64,000 nucleotides of DNA from Amphiura filiformis (Eukaryota; Echinodermata; Ophiuroidea; Amphilepidida; Amphiuridae): NCBI RefSeq assembly GCF_039555335.1, contig NC_092640.1:36264784-36328783 (forward strand), in the 5' to 3' direction. Positions 49,390 to 60,965 of the stretch are shown piece by piece. The translations under genes and the position numbers were made by a program. The notes beneath the pieces are model-generated. The model had not been told where the DNA came from. It ran no database searches and saw nothing but the letters and a program-made list of their open reading frames with translations. Each line of letters opens with the position of its first letter. Positions within the stretch are counted from its first letter, which is position 1.

Positions 49390-50762
49390 AGGTGAGATTA
49401 TGTGTCATACAATTCAGAAGTCTCATCTTATGAACCGATTTTATGTGGCGTTCCACAAGGATCAATATTGGGTCCTCTGCTTTTCATCATCTATATGAAT
49501 GACATCGCTCACACATCAGAATTACTATCATTTATTTTATTCGCTGATGATACCACTGTTTTCTACTCACATGAAAATATTAATGAACTCTGTAATGTAA
49601 TTAATAATGAGCTGAGGGAGGTAATTAACTGGTTCAAAGCTAACAAACTTTCACTCAATGCAAAAAGACAAATCTCATGTTTTTAGGTACTGTGTCCAAA
49701 ACCAAGGAAATCAATGACAATAATATTGTAATATCTTTAGATGGTTGTAAACTGGCTCGTGTTAAAGAAGCCAAATTCCTGGGTCTAACTATTGATGAAA
49801 ATCTTTCTTGGAAGAAACAGATTGTTAATATTTGTAATGTGTCTTCTCGAAATATTGGCGTTTTGAACAAGGTGAAGCATTATTTACCCGAACAAACTTT
49901 GTATAACCTTTACTGCTCACTAGTTGTACCCTATTTTAATTACGGTATTTTACTTTGGGGAAATGCAAACAAGGCATATCTGAACAAATTATTTAAGCTA
50001 CAAAAAAGAGCTTTAAGAATAATATCTCATAGTCCGTATTTAAGCCATTCAAGACCACTTTTGATAAATACAATGTTCTTGATATATTTGATATGTACAA
50101 GAAAGAGTTGTCTATTTTATGTATAAGTATACCCAAGGTATGTTACCAAAATCATTTGATGCTATGTTTAAGAGTCTTAAGGATATTCACAGTTATAATA
50201 CTAGAAATAAGCATAATTACCAACTGCACAAAACAAGTACTGTTGTCTCAAATGGTCCAAAAATTTGGAATCAAATACCTTATGAGATTAGACAGGCTAC
50301 CAACATTTCTCTCTTTAAGAGAGGAGTACATGCCTTACTGAATGACAAGTAGATCCAAGCATGTTTTGCTTCATTATTATAGTGTGATATTTCTGTTAAT
50401 CATTCTATTAAATCATTGCCTCCACTTAATATGTCATCTCAAAGTTGTTTATCATTGCTTTTATGCTTTATATCAGTGTTTGTAATTTGCTATATGTTAA
50501 TGTTAAATACTCATGATTATAGTACAATATTATATTTAAATTGATTGATTCATTATATTTGTGTTTAATTTTTTTGGCTACAGATCCTCGTTTTGTTTTT
50601 GTAAATTCTGTTTTAATTTGTGTAATTTAATTATACAGGGGGTGCAGCATTTACAGGCTCCGCTTATCGTTGTACCCCCTCCATCGTGTTGTACTTTTTA
50701 TAATTATTGTATTTTGTTGTAATTTTTGATGGAAATAAATAAAATAAAATAAAATAAAAATA
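49390..50762 (+). mobile_element. LINE, 5'-truncated, RT palm to 3' end
   Basis: Three overlapping frames carry one RT: GVPQGSILGPLLF, the catalytic FADDTTVFYS, WFKANKLSLNAK; then KFLGLTIDENLSWKKQI, YCSLVVPYFNYGILLWG and KLQKRALRII; then YNTRNKHNY and WNQIPYEIR, ending at 50352. Two frame breaks (near 49680 and 50100) show it is dead. The tail is AAAAT-rich at about 50736-50760. The clade is uncertain and differs from the CR1/L2-like fragments nearer gene B. Confidence 0.9.
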
Positions 50763-51060
50763 CAAAAAAATTATTATACCACTGGAAACCTCTGGCTATA
50801 CGCAATGTTTAGTACACACAAGTTCTTGCAGATTAATTAGTTAAGTAAAAATATCGTCGAATTTGCATTGCTGGTTAACCAGAATAAAATTACAACACAT
50901 TGCCCTAGGGAGCGGTGTAATACAGATAATCATGCATTAACAGACCTAAAAGCGGAATCGATTGAAAGTTTGGGAATTATCTTTTCTCGTGGATATTAAT
51001 TTACTTAAAAATGTCATAAAATGAGCATGCTAGGATCAAAAAAAAATGCTAGGATTAAAA

Positions 51061-51520
51061 AATTGCTGAGTAAGAAATGGAAAATAATCAATGTAATCAA
51101 TGGTGTCAGAGGAAGAAATTGACACTTTCCAAAGATCTCTGCTGAGAAGGCTATTAGACATCAAAATATGGCACAAGAAAATCTCAAATCAAGACCTCTA
51201 CGAGAAAACCAAGGAAACTAAATGGAGTAATAACATCAAGAAAAGGCGGCTCCTTTGGATAGGACACCTCCTGAGACTACCTGACGATACACCAGCAAAG
51301 CAAGCTCTTCAAGAATACGAAAGACACGTAAAACGACCAAGAGGGAAACCAAAAACTACGTGGATATCAGCAATTCAAAAAGAGCTGACAGAAATCAAAG
51401 AAGACTTAACCATAAAGAAAGCGACTGAACTTCCGAGAAAGAGAGACCTGCCTGGAGTAACTTTATTGATGGCGCTATGTCAGGCTGCTGACGAGAAGCG
51501 TTTATGATGATGGATGATGA
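51061..51520 (+). mobile_element. LINE C-terminal fragment, RTE-like
   Basis: One frame (ATG 51100, stop 51507) reads LLRRLLDIKIWHKKISN, RRLLWIGHLLRLPDDTPAKQ, KRPRGKPKTTW, the usual tail after the RT domain of RTE/Jockey-like LINEs. It ends in a GATGATGGATGATGA tail, characteristic of RTE elements. The RT core is absent. Confidence 0.85.
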
Positions 51521-52052
51521 ATCAATGGTGATTGGTTACTATGACGTTGTTAACCAATCTTAGGCGCCACGTGCACTATTTTATATTTTATTATGTCTGT
51601 CACGGTTCATATAAAATATGCTTGGAAATAATAATCATATCTTTACTTGCTACGGCTACTTGCTACCAGAAAGGTTCTTGTGACTTAATGTCTCGCGTTT
51701 GGTTATGTAGTTTTGTTGCCTTATTCCTTAACTATACATTGCAGTAGAAAGAATCGAAGATCACAATCTGATTGACGTGTGTCAAAGTATTCCATAAATT
51801 GATTAAACTTGAATTAAGTGCAACTCAATGAATGGTGCAGTGTTCAACTAATTTAACACCGGATTTGAAAAATCGCGAATGAGAATTCACAGCATTTCAA
51901 TTTCCCTGAATAACCAATAATTATTATTGCTATGTTTGTCACAGACTTTGTTATAAAGTACTTTACCGATTCCTTGCGACGCTAAACTGACTCAGTATAC
52001 GGCGGACCATAAGCAGTTACACATCAGCCATTGGATATCATAGTTTCTAGCA
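51521..52052. other. 5' flank of the GPCR
   Basis: No repeat or frame of note. The ATG at 52053 follows TTTCTAGCA. No TATA box is obvious. Confidence 0.4.
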
Positions 52053-53030
52053 ATGGCTGATTACCTGTTCATTTATGGAGTCTCCACTTTAGTGACATCA
52101 ATTCTTGCTATAATTGGAAATGTGTTGATAATCGTTGCTTTCTACCAGGAAATAAGCTTAAGAACCAAACCAAGTAACTTGCTCATTCTTGCACTGTCTA
52201 TCAGCGATTTGATCAATAGCATATACCTATTCATTTATTATGGTGTAACATTTTCTGGATATCCATATGGGGAAATTGGATGTATGGTATCGGTTTTCCG
52301 GAGTACCTGTTTTTGTAAGTAAACTTCTTCTCGTTGCCATAAGTTTGGATCGAGTTTTCTTGTTTCGTTAGGATACTCAAAATATACCAAATTGCAATCC
52401 ACAAATCGTATTAAACTACTCATCATCATTTGTTTTGGAACAGGACTTGTCATCTCGGTAATCGAATTAAGTTTATGGAATTACGCAAAGAGGGTAAATC
52501 ATATTGCTGCAAATCTTGACTTTAGTTCATACTGCTTGTATCCGGCAAAACGAATGCATGTGTACATCCTCGTCGTAAGTATTGGCTACTTTACCCTCCC
52601 GGTGGTTCTTATAGCTGTATTAAGTATTACTTTCCTAGCTTTTCTTCGCGGGAGAATTAGACACACCAACGCAATTGGGCACGGCAACAGTAGTACTGGA
52701 TCTGCATCAGTCTCAGCTGCGTTATCGTCGGGGGATCAGGAACATAACGACGGCGGATCGGGTGAAAGAAAGAAATACCTAAAACCTGCAATTACGCTCG
52801 GAGCTTTGGTTGCGGCAATGTGCTTTAGCTCGCTGCCGTTTTGTTTGTATAATATCACTATTGTTGCAAGCCCAGGTCTGAACAATTTTGAAGTACTTCA
52901 CGTGATGTTGATTATTGCGCAGTTGAATCCGTTGTTTGATCCTATATTTTATGGAGCAACGCAAAGAAGTATTCAGAACTTGTACAAGAAAAGGTTTTCA
53001 AGGTTTCTACGATGGTTTCGTCGAGATTGA
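52053..53030 (+). CDS. class A (rhodopsin-like) GPCR, with two compensating frame slips
   Basis: About 325 residues in one exon. TM1 has IGNVLIIVAF, TM2 LILALSISDLI, and the TM3 cysteine lies in GEIGCMVS. TM4 starts RIKLLIIICFGTGL; TM5 has GYFTLPVVLIAVLSI; a Gly/Ser-rich third loop of about 50 residues follows; TM6 has AAMCFSSLPFCLYNI, and TM7 NPLFDPIFYG, a variant of NPxxY. A basic helix 8 (KKRFSRFLRWFRR) ends the protein. Between about 52315 and 52365 the conserved TM3/DRY text (LLLVAISLDRVFL) lies in another frame, so one slip before and one after restore the frame. Either a recent pseudogene or sequence error. Ligand unknown; similar expansions occur in sea urchins. Confidence 0.8.
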
Positions 53031-53259
53031 AATAAATTGGAACCTTATGGAATGAAACAAAGTAAAAATGTTAAGCGCATTGTAAAGAAATGCCGTCTCT
53101 TTGATATCACATGACTATCTTTAAGCACGTCAATTTCTACGAGTTCTTCACCTACGGACTTTGTTTTTACAAACATAACATACATTTTAATGTGTCAACT
53201 CCTAGATAGCGAGAACCAATCAGAGCAAAGCATAATTGCACGGGCATTTTTTTTTATAA

Positions 53260-53480
53260 CAATAGCAAAAATCATAGATTTTTAAAATTGTCAACACTTT
53301 TTCTCTTATGACTTAACGCATTACATTCTCTATTACTTCCACAAGTTACAATTCGCTTTTTCAAAATCGATATATTTTCATGTTTTCAACACTATTATAC
53401 TAATTCACACATTACATTACAATTCACTTTTTTCAAAAACGACAGTTTTTCAACTTTTCAAAAGTTTCTTATACTGTTTC
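53260..53480 (+). repeat. dispersed minisatellite, block 1
   Basis: Degenerate units of about 80-90 bp built from TTCAAAAACGACA, TTTTCAACTTTTCAA and ACATTACAATTC. Further blocks lie at 54290-54760 and 56528-56745. The region just after the GPCR is otherwise empty. Confidence 0.7.
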
Positions 53481-53629
53481 AAACATATTTGCTTGACAAA
53501 TCCATTAAATGAGTACTCACTACTTTAGGTTTCGCCATCGGGGCCGATGGCTTGATCACAAGTTACGTGTTCCACTGCTTTGTGCATGGTTTGAAAAAAA
53601 AGTTCACGAGAGAAAACAGAAAAGACATT

Positions 53630-54024
53630 CAGTGGCGTAGCCAGGATTTTGGAACCGAGGGGGCACAACTTGTAAATGTACCGACGGAATTATTTTTTGC
53701 CGACGGAAGTTGTGATTTGTTGACCCAAATATTTTGTGCATGGTTTGAAAAAGTGATGAGCAAAAAAAAAAAAAAGGATGATAGGCGGTACCAACATAAA
53801 AACACAACATTTTTTTGTAAAATTCAATTTCATTCACAATTTTTCATCATTTTTTTATAATTCTCCCCTTTTTTCTCTCACCCTGGTTAAAAAATAGTCT
53901 ATTGTTAACCCATTTTTTTTCACCAACGCCTTCCGTCTACCGACGGCCTTACATGAACCGACGGCCATGAAGAGCGGGGGGAGGGGGGGCACCGGCCCCC
54001 CTGTCCCCTCTGGCTACGCCACTG
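53630..54024. mobile_element. hAT-type MITE
   Basis: Ends CAGTGGCGTAGCCAG and the inverse CTGGCTACGCCACTG-like right end, with 8-bp target duplications AAGACATT and TTGACATT (6 of 8). The interior has a repeated CCGACGG motif and G/C-rich tracts. Same terminus family as 5486-5665. Confidence 0.85.
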
Positions 54025-54289
54025 TTGACATTTCTCGGAAGTGATGATGTTTTTGTTTTGAACAGTGGATCGTATACGGATCGAGAGAAACTATACCTTC
54101 GTCGCGGTTGCCCCCCTTTTTGCGAATGTAGACAGTTCGGGACACGGCTAAAAGCGTTTTTAGGACTCTAAAACAATAGCAAAAAGAAAGCTCACGAGAG
54201 AAAACAGAAAAGAATCAACCTCAGAACAGCACATATCAGCCATTACAAACCACATAGCTCAATAAAATCACATCATATAATGGTATACC

Positions 54290-54760
54290 TTCACACAATA
54301 GAGTTCGCTTTTTCAAAATCAACACTTGCTCATCTTTTCAACATTTTTATAATTATTTCTTCACAAATTGCATTGGTGAATTCAAAAACGACACTTTTTC
54401 AACTTTGCAACACTTTTTTTATTATATTTTCAAATTACATGTATATTGGCTTTTTTTTTAAATCGACACTTTTTAAAGTGGTCAACATTTTTATTCTTAT
54501 ATACTTAATTTTCAAATAACATTGGCTCTTTCAAAATAGTCTTTTACATTCGCACTTTAAAAACGACACTTCTTCAACTTTTCAATTTTTTAATACTACT
54601 TTTCAAATGATATGGCCTTTTAAAATCGACACTTTTTAAAGTTTTCAACACTTTCTTACTATTTTCACACATTACATTCTCCCACTACTTTCACAAATTG
54701 CAATCTGCCCTGTCAAAAACGACACCTTTTCAAGTTTTCACCACATTCTTTTTCACCAAT
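54290..54760 (+). repeat. dispersed minisatellite, block 2
   Basis: Five or six degenerate units of the same TTTCAAAATCGACACTTTTT type, T-rich on the plus strand. Non-coding. Confidence 0.75.
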
Positions 54761-55064
54761 TTCTTGACATGCACTTATAGATAAATAAATTGTCTTACTT
54801 TATTAATTCAATTTAATAACTTCTATGTTATAAATAAAATGACACATAACGTAAGTGAAGCTACTTTCTATCTTTTTTATTTGATTCATAAACTTACAGT
54901 CAAAACACACAAGAGTGAAGATTGCAGTGAGTAATCAGCCCTTTATAAATGTTCTTGCCACCATCTATCATATAGTAAACTATACATTGCGAATTAATAT
55001 CAAATTATTTTAAAATAAAAAATGTACATGTAAGGTGAGTTTATATTATGTTATATGGCGAATT
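54761..55064. other. no feature seen
   Basis: AT-rich sequence between the minisatellite and a MITE. Confidence 0.4.
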
Positions 55065-55401
55065 AAAGGAGTATTTCGTGATCCTAGCATCCACTTTTTA
55101 TGACATTTTTCAGTAGATATCCACAAAAAAAGCTTATTCTAAAAAATTTCAGTTGATTCCGATTTTGCCTTTACGAGTTATGCATGGTTATGTGTAGAGC
55201 CTGTGTAGACAATGTGTTGCAATTTTGTTCTGGTATACCAGAACGAAATTCAAATTTCACGATTACTTTGCTAAACGAATTAATCTGCAAGAAATATTTT
55301 GTACATAAACATTATGTAGCCAGAGGTTCCAGTGATATAAAAATCTCAACTTTTTTTGAGAAAAGTCGGGGGATGATGCTGTGGATCACGAAATGCCCTT
55401 T
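55065..55401. mobile_element. MITE with GTATTTCGTGATCC ends
   Basis: AAAGGAGTATTTCGTGATCC at the left; inverted GGATCACGAAATGCCCTTT at the right. 337 bp, non-coding, TTAA at the left edge only. Confidence 0.75.
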
Positions 55402-55683
55402 CAACTAAAATCTGCAGTCAGTGCAGTGTAGTATTTGTGACGTGGTATATCGAAAGCAGACACTTTTGGGCAGGATCGTAAATGGAGAAATAGCCAAAAA
55501 TCTACCCGGGGTGATTTTTTCACGATTTGGGTTTATGATGTTATCAATGTTTAAAATATTGTCTGATCGTTTCAGACCGGAATATAACTGGCATCTTGTA
55601 TTTTTGAGACATTTTTCAAGGTAATTCCTACTCTCAACATTGTCAATAATATTTTTAAAGGCAGCTTATCTATTATTAATATT

Positions 55684-56068
55684 AAAGGCCCATTCAGTGA
55701 TTTGCTCATCCGGACGATCGTAAAAATCATCAAAATTTTGGTACCGTACCTTTGTTATTACATAGATGTGCTAAGTCTGCGAATGGTTCAGCCGAAAGCC
55801 GTGTAGGCCTATTTAAGACAAAATAAGACATTTTACACGAATCTGTATTTTTTTAGATACTGACAGTATCTAAAATTAGCTACAAGTATTTGAATGGCGG
55901 GGCTTGAACTTCGTCAGTACTGCTGTTTTCTTCATTTTTTGCCAACTTTGGCATTTCAAAAATAGCAAATGACAATTTGAATGACTTAGGCCTATCCTTC
56001 TCTTTTAAGCAATTTATAAACAATTTTAATTCTTTTACTCTTGCGCTGGGATCACTGAATGGGTCTTT
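55684..56068. mobile_element. TTAA-flanked MITE, CCCATTCAGTGAT ends
   Basis: The left AAAGGCCCATTCAGTGAT and the inverted right ATCACTGAATGGGTCTTT are bounded by TTAA on both sides. 385 bp, non-coding. Suggests a piggyBac-type source. Confidence 0.8.
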
Positions 56069-56527
56069 AAGAAATGTGGCGTATCATGTCAAAAACAGAC
56101 ATCTTTTGGACAGCTTATAAATTTGGAGGCTTTCACATAAAGAGCTATTTTGCTCCACAACGCCGTTTTCCCCAATAAAATCGGACATTCCTAAGCGAAG
56201 ATATTGAGTTCGTAAGTTATGGTATTAAAAATTGGAAATTGAAATATCGTGGGTAAAAAGCTGAAAAGACAAATAAAACCAGAACAGTACAATTTAGAGA
56301 ACAATAATGAATTAATAATAATGAACAATAATGAATTAGGAGTTAATGTTTTCTGCAGTTTCAGTGTACATCTTCTCACCGTTGATGGTTTGGTGGACTG
56401 TCATGTAACATGGATGTAGTAAGCCGTGATCCTAAAAATGCCTTTCACATTGACCAAAACTAATTACAAGACCTCTTCTACATTGAGTCTGGCTTTCCCT
56501 TTTAAAGGGAATTTGTATTATCCTACT

Positions 56528-56745
56528 TTCCAAATCATATTGGTCTTTTCAAAATGAACACTTTTGAACTTTTCAAAATTTTTTCTCTTACTACTTTCAC
56601 ACATTATATTTTACCATTATTTTCACAATTTGCAATCTTCTTTTTCAAAACGACACTTTTTTCAACACTTTTTATACTATACTTTCTAAATTATATTGTC
56701 TTTTCAAAATTGACAATATTTTCAAAGTTTTCAACACGTTTTCTT
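56528..56745 (+). repeat. dispersed minisatellite, block 3
   Basis: Same unit as blocks 1 and 2 (TTTTTCAAAACGACACTTTT). The preceding stretch 56069-56527 has no feature I can name. Confidence 0.7.
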
Positions 56746-56896
56746 TTACTATATAATGATATTCTTTATGATAGATATTCTTTTTATTTAGAAAACGTTG
56801 TCTTTAATCTTTTAGAATTTCAAGGAATGATACAATTTTGAGTTGGAAATTACAGCAAACTTCCGGAATCATTTATATCTCTCTGTTATGAATATT

Positions 56897-57291
56897 AAAG
56901 GAAGTCTCCGGCAATTACCAATGATTACATTTCTTATAAAATAAGTATCAAGCACGAATCACGTGGTTTTATTCAAAACAATCTCATATTGATCTTAAAA
57001 ACAAATAACAGCCGTCTCTCACCACCCGATATTCAAATGTCCCGGGCACCGAAATTGTATCTGGCAATGTTGTCCCAGTAACACAATGAAGTTAACTACA
57101 ATTGTGCACAAATAACCACGACGTCATTGCCCTAGACAATTTCGGCGCGGGAATTTTGAATATCGCGTGTTGAGAGCCGTCTGTTTTTATTCGTTTTTAT
57201 AGTCAATATGATTTTTTTTCTAAATCAAACCATTTGATTCGTGCGTGATAATTGTTTTTCTAAAATGTTGTGATTGCCGGAGCGTTCCTTT
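56897..57291. mobile_element. TTAA-flanked MITE with long TIRs, copy 2
   Basis: Same family as 17750-18130: AAAGGAAGTCTCCGGCAATT end, inner AATTTCGGCGCG motif, TTAA on both sides. The arms have diverged from each other, so it is older than the 30338 element. Confidence 0.85.
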
Positions 57292-59432
57292 AAGGAGTTA
57301 ATGACTAGAAATACTAAGCTACAGTATTTTCATTTGTTTTTCTTTTGGCGAAAAAAGATAGTATTACTTTAAGAATAGTATTAGCCTATACTAAATACAT
57401 ATAAAACTAACAGTTTATGTTGTTCGTGGTGAAGAGAAACACTTGATCACTTTAATCATTTCCCAGTGCCGATATGAAATGCCATTTTGGTATGCAAAGA
57501 AGACTTTGAATTCCTGATATTAAATTTGATCAGTTCATAGTTTTGCGCATAATCCCTTAGTGTTGGTTAAGTAGGCTATACCAAAGCAGGAGCGAAAGCC
57601 GAATAAGGTGCAACTCTGCTAGTCTTATTACAAGACTGCCCTACCCCAACCCTTAACCCTAACCTAAAACGATGCACGCTGTCGAAATTGCCTATTGTAT
57701 CGGTACGTGGGATAGTCGGCAGGGGCCCATCGCTGGAAAGCAAGCTTGACCACGCTTAACAATTTCGACCGCGTGCATTGTTTTGATTTGCAACTTGTAA
57801 AAATCCACCAAATTTAATATACTGGTATCAAGCTTTGTCAATTTAGAGTGTGGTATAAAATTTGGTATCAAATTGGAACTAACAAGATTCTGCACACGAC
57901 CTTATCAATCATATTGTCATAACAAGATTAAGTTTTGGTATAGGACTGGTTACAGCACTGTGGACTTTCTTTATTTGACGTGTTTTCTATGTTTACTCTA
58001 ATAACCTGATATTATACGTAATTATTGTAACCTGCATTTGACAAGTCATTTTGAAAATGGATGCACCTAGACAAAATTGGAACACCAATGTTTTTGCTTG
58101 CTAGTGGCTCAAAACACTTTCCTAAACAACATATATCCAAAAATGACAAATAGGGGAAGGGGAAAAATGCTAATGTGCATAAAACAAAAATGGCCGCTAG
58201 TTAAGGGCTTATTTTTTACCCATGTGGATATGATGGAACAAGATTTGACATGACCTTTTGACAAGAACTGTTCATCAAAGGTAGATGAAGCTACACTTTT
58301 TCTTATTCTATTATATATCACGATTAGATATTTCGGCCTACTTGTGTTATTGTGTTTATAGCGCTATGAATCTGTACAGTAACAATTCTATATCATAAAA
58401 AACGTTAAAAACCTTGAACTTTTTCTTTTTCATTTTTCATTTCCGCATCGGACAATGAGCTTCGTGTATACTATTCAATGATCGAACTTCAAATCAAAGT
58501 AACGTAGTAAACTTGACATATGACAAATGTCATAATACATTTTCTGCGGTATGTTTTCATTATTGTGTCTATTGTGTGATAATGGCAACGAAAAAATGAA
58601 TACACTATCCAATTATCACGTTTTCTGCGAGCATTTCTATTAATTTTCAGCATTATTTATGAGTATTTCCATGGACACTAAACAGAGACACATGTTTTAA
58701 ATCCTGTAACTATGTATTACATCAATCTGCAAATACTCGATGTTGAAAAAAGGGGAACAGAAGAACAAAACGGTTCGATTGAACTCAATATTAATTTAAA
58801 AAAAGAATACAATTTAAATCAATATCGATTTCCATTTCACTCGTAATGTTACCCAGCTCCTGTTTTACTCAACATCGAGTAATTTAATGTATTCGATGTA
58901 GATGTGACGTAATAAATCGGATTTACTGCAGTGCAACAGGGCATAAATGCACAAAACTGCAATTTTGTACAGATTGACATGTAATTTAAAATCTATAAAA
59001 AAAATGATGTCGCTTACAACATTGTTTGATCAACGATTGACTGCCTCATCCGCCCTACTTTTTCCCAACAAAATGCAGATTTTGGTATCAGTTGAAAAGC
59101 TTTGAAAGCTTTATATTTCTCTTATTAAATGCAATTCATTTAGGCGCTATGATCAAAAACATGGTTTGGTGGTTGCTAACAGTAAAGTTGTATCTAGAAA
59201 AGTCCGTGTGGCTCATATAGTTTTACTTCCAAATTAGAATTCAAATCGTTGGGGGCAAACTCAAAACTTAAAATAAGAATGGATGGGCGACGGGCCTTGA
59301 TGTGAGGCATATAGAAAACAACATGTTATATAATTGGACCACCAAACTTTAACATCCGGTATATTGTGATATCACCCTATGTGTTTTATACCAACGATAC
59401 AGCATGATTTCTAAGAATATAAGCATTCAAAT
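57292..59432. other. no gene seen
   Basis: Contains a small inverted repeat at about 57671-57782 (CGATGCACGCTGTCGAAATTG against CAATTTCGACCGCGTGCATTG), possibly a 110-bp MITE. Otherwise unrecognised AT-rich DNA. Confidence 0.45.
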
Positions 59433-59697
59433 GTGAAGACCTGAGCGCAAGAAGACCGTATGTCCACTTGGCCCCTCAACATGTATACACTAAAGTTGCG
59501 GCGTATAGTTTCGTATAGTTTGGTAATGTTTTATACATGTTCAGGGGCCAAAACAAATCTTTCACAACCTTTCATGATGTTTTCACCCTGGAACACGTAT
59601 TAAACATTATAAAACCCTAAGAAACTATACGTAACTTTAGTGTATACATGTTGAAGGGCCAAGTGGACTTACGGTCTTCTTTCGCTCATGTCTTCAT
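59433..59697. mobile_element. MITE with TIRs of about 85 bp
   Basis: Left GAAGACCTGAGCGCAAGAAG and its inverse at the right, arms continuing through CAACATGTATACACTAAAGT. About 265 bp with a short unique centre. Confidence 0.82.
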
Positions 59698-60449
59698 GTA
59701 TTTTTTTGCTGTCAGATGTATAGTTTCAGAGATACATTACTTTCAAGACTTGAAACTGACCTTTAGAGAAAAAAAACTGAAAATGTTTGGGTTTTTTTAA
59801 AGCTAGAAAACAGTGTAAAATTGGGGTAAAATAGCTCCAATTGGGCTAAAAATAAAATAAAAATGGTAAATTGAGCACCAACAAAAAATATTGAAATCCG
59901 CTAAAAAGCTGAATTTCAAATGAAAAGGATGTCAAATGGTCCAATTTAGGTCTTGTAAGCATACATGCCCTACCTTATACCACCCAAGTGTGTCTCCGCC
60001 CGGACCGACCGGTTAAACAAACAAACAAAGAACAAACAAACACATTTGGAAGAAAGAAAGAAGATTTAGGAGCTTTGCAATATCATGTGTGCCAACTGAT
60101 ATTAACGAGGCGTGAAAGTGTAGGAAAAACAAAAGATGAAATTCAAATAAAGAATACAAAATGATTTCCTATCTAATGATTACCTTTTAGAATTGATAGA
60201 ATCCAAAGCTCTTTTCAATTATGACGAATTGGCAATATTTGATGTAGAGGAGAAATCCCGGGAGAAATTTCCCCTTTCTTCTAGTTCAACACAAAGAACA
60301 CTTTATATTAGAGTGTTGGGTAATCAACTCAAAGTCGAATGTAATTGCTTCCTTCTATTTGTATGGACAAAATACAGACAAAGTATATATTATTGCATTG
60401 CATTTCAAACAAGTATAAAAGTGTAATGTGTAAAACTACTTATTAATGG

Positions 60450-60965
60450 AGTTAAATCCAGTCGACAGCACTTAAGGGACAGATAGCTATATTTTTCTAA
60501 TTTTTAAAATTGCATTAGCTATTGTTATTAGTTATTACTTTTAGTCAAAATGGGCTATTTCTGTTCAAATCCATACACCAACTAATAGTATTAAATCCAG
60601 TCGAAAGCTCTTAAGGGACAAATCCAGTCGAAAGCTGTTAAGAGAAAAATAGCTATATTTTTTCTAATAATGTTTAAAATTGCATTAGCTATTGTTAGTT
60701 GTTACTTTTAGTCAAAATGGGCTATTCCTGTTCAAATCCATACACCCCCTATAGAAGATGAAGATATGACCTTAATATTCCACACAGGGAGTGTGAATAT
60801 CAAATGGGGTTACCTAAAAACCCTGAATGGGTGACTCTATTTTAAATCCACATTCCCTGTTTGGGAGCATTAAAAACTATGGTGGGAGTTGAAGTCATGT
60901 CTTCTAAAGGGGGTGTATGGATTTCAACTGGAATGAGTTATCAACTGGAATAACCCATCTTGAAG
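60450..60965. mobile_element. composite of tandem segment and MITE
   Basis: A segment of about 150 bp (TAAATCCAGTCGAAAGC... to CAAATCCATACACC) is repeated in tandem at about 60455 and 60594. It leads into a MITE whose ends are GGGCTATTCCTGTTCAAATC and inverted TGGATTTCAACTGGAATAAC. The same end motif is found beside kringle exons in genes A and B. Confidence 0.65.

Noticed and set aside
52315-52371. A 57-nt mini-intron in the GPCR (GTAAGT...TTAG)
   Set aside because: Removing it makes a TGA at the junction, and the segment itself encodes conserved TM3 residues in another frame, so it is not an intron.
54280-54519. Phe-rich plus-strand frame that looks like a membrane protein
   Set aside because: It is translation of the T-rich minisatellite, not a gene.
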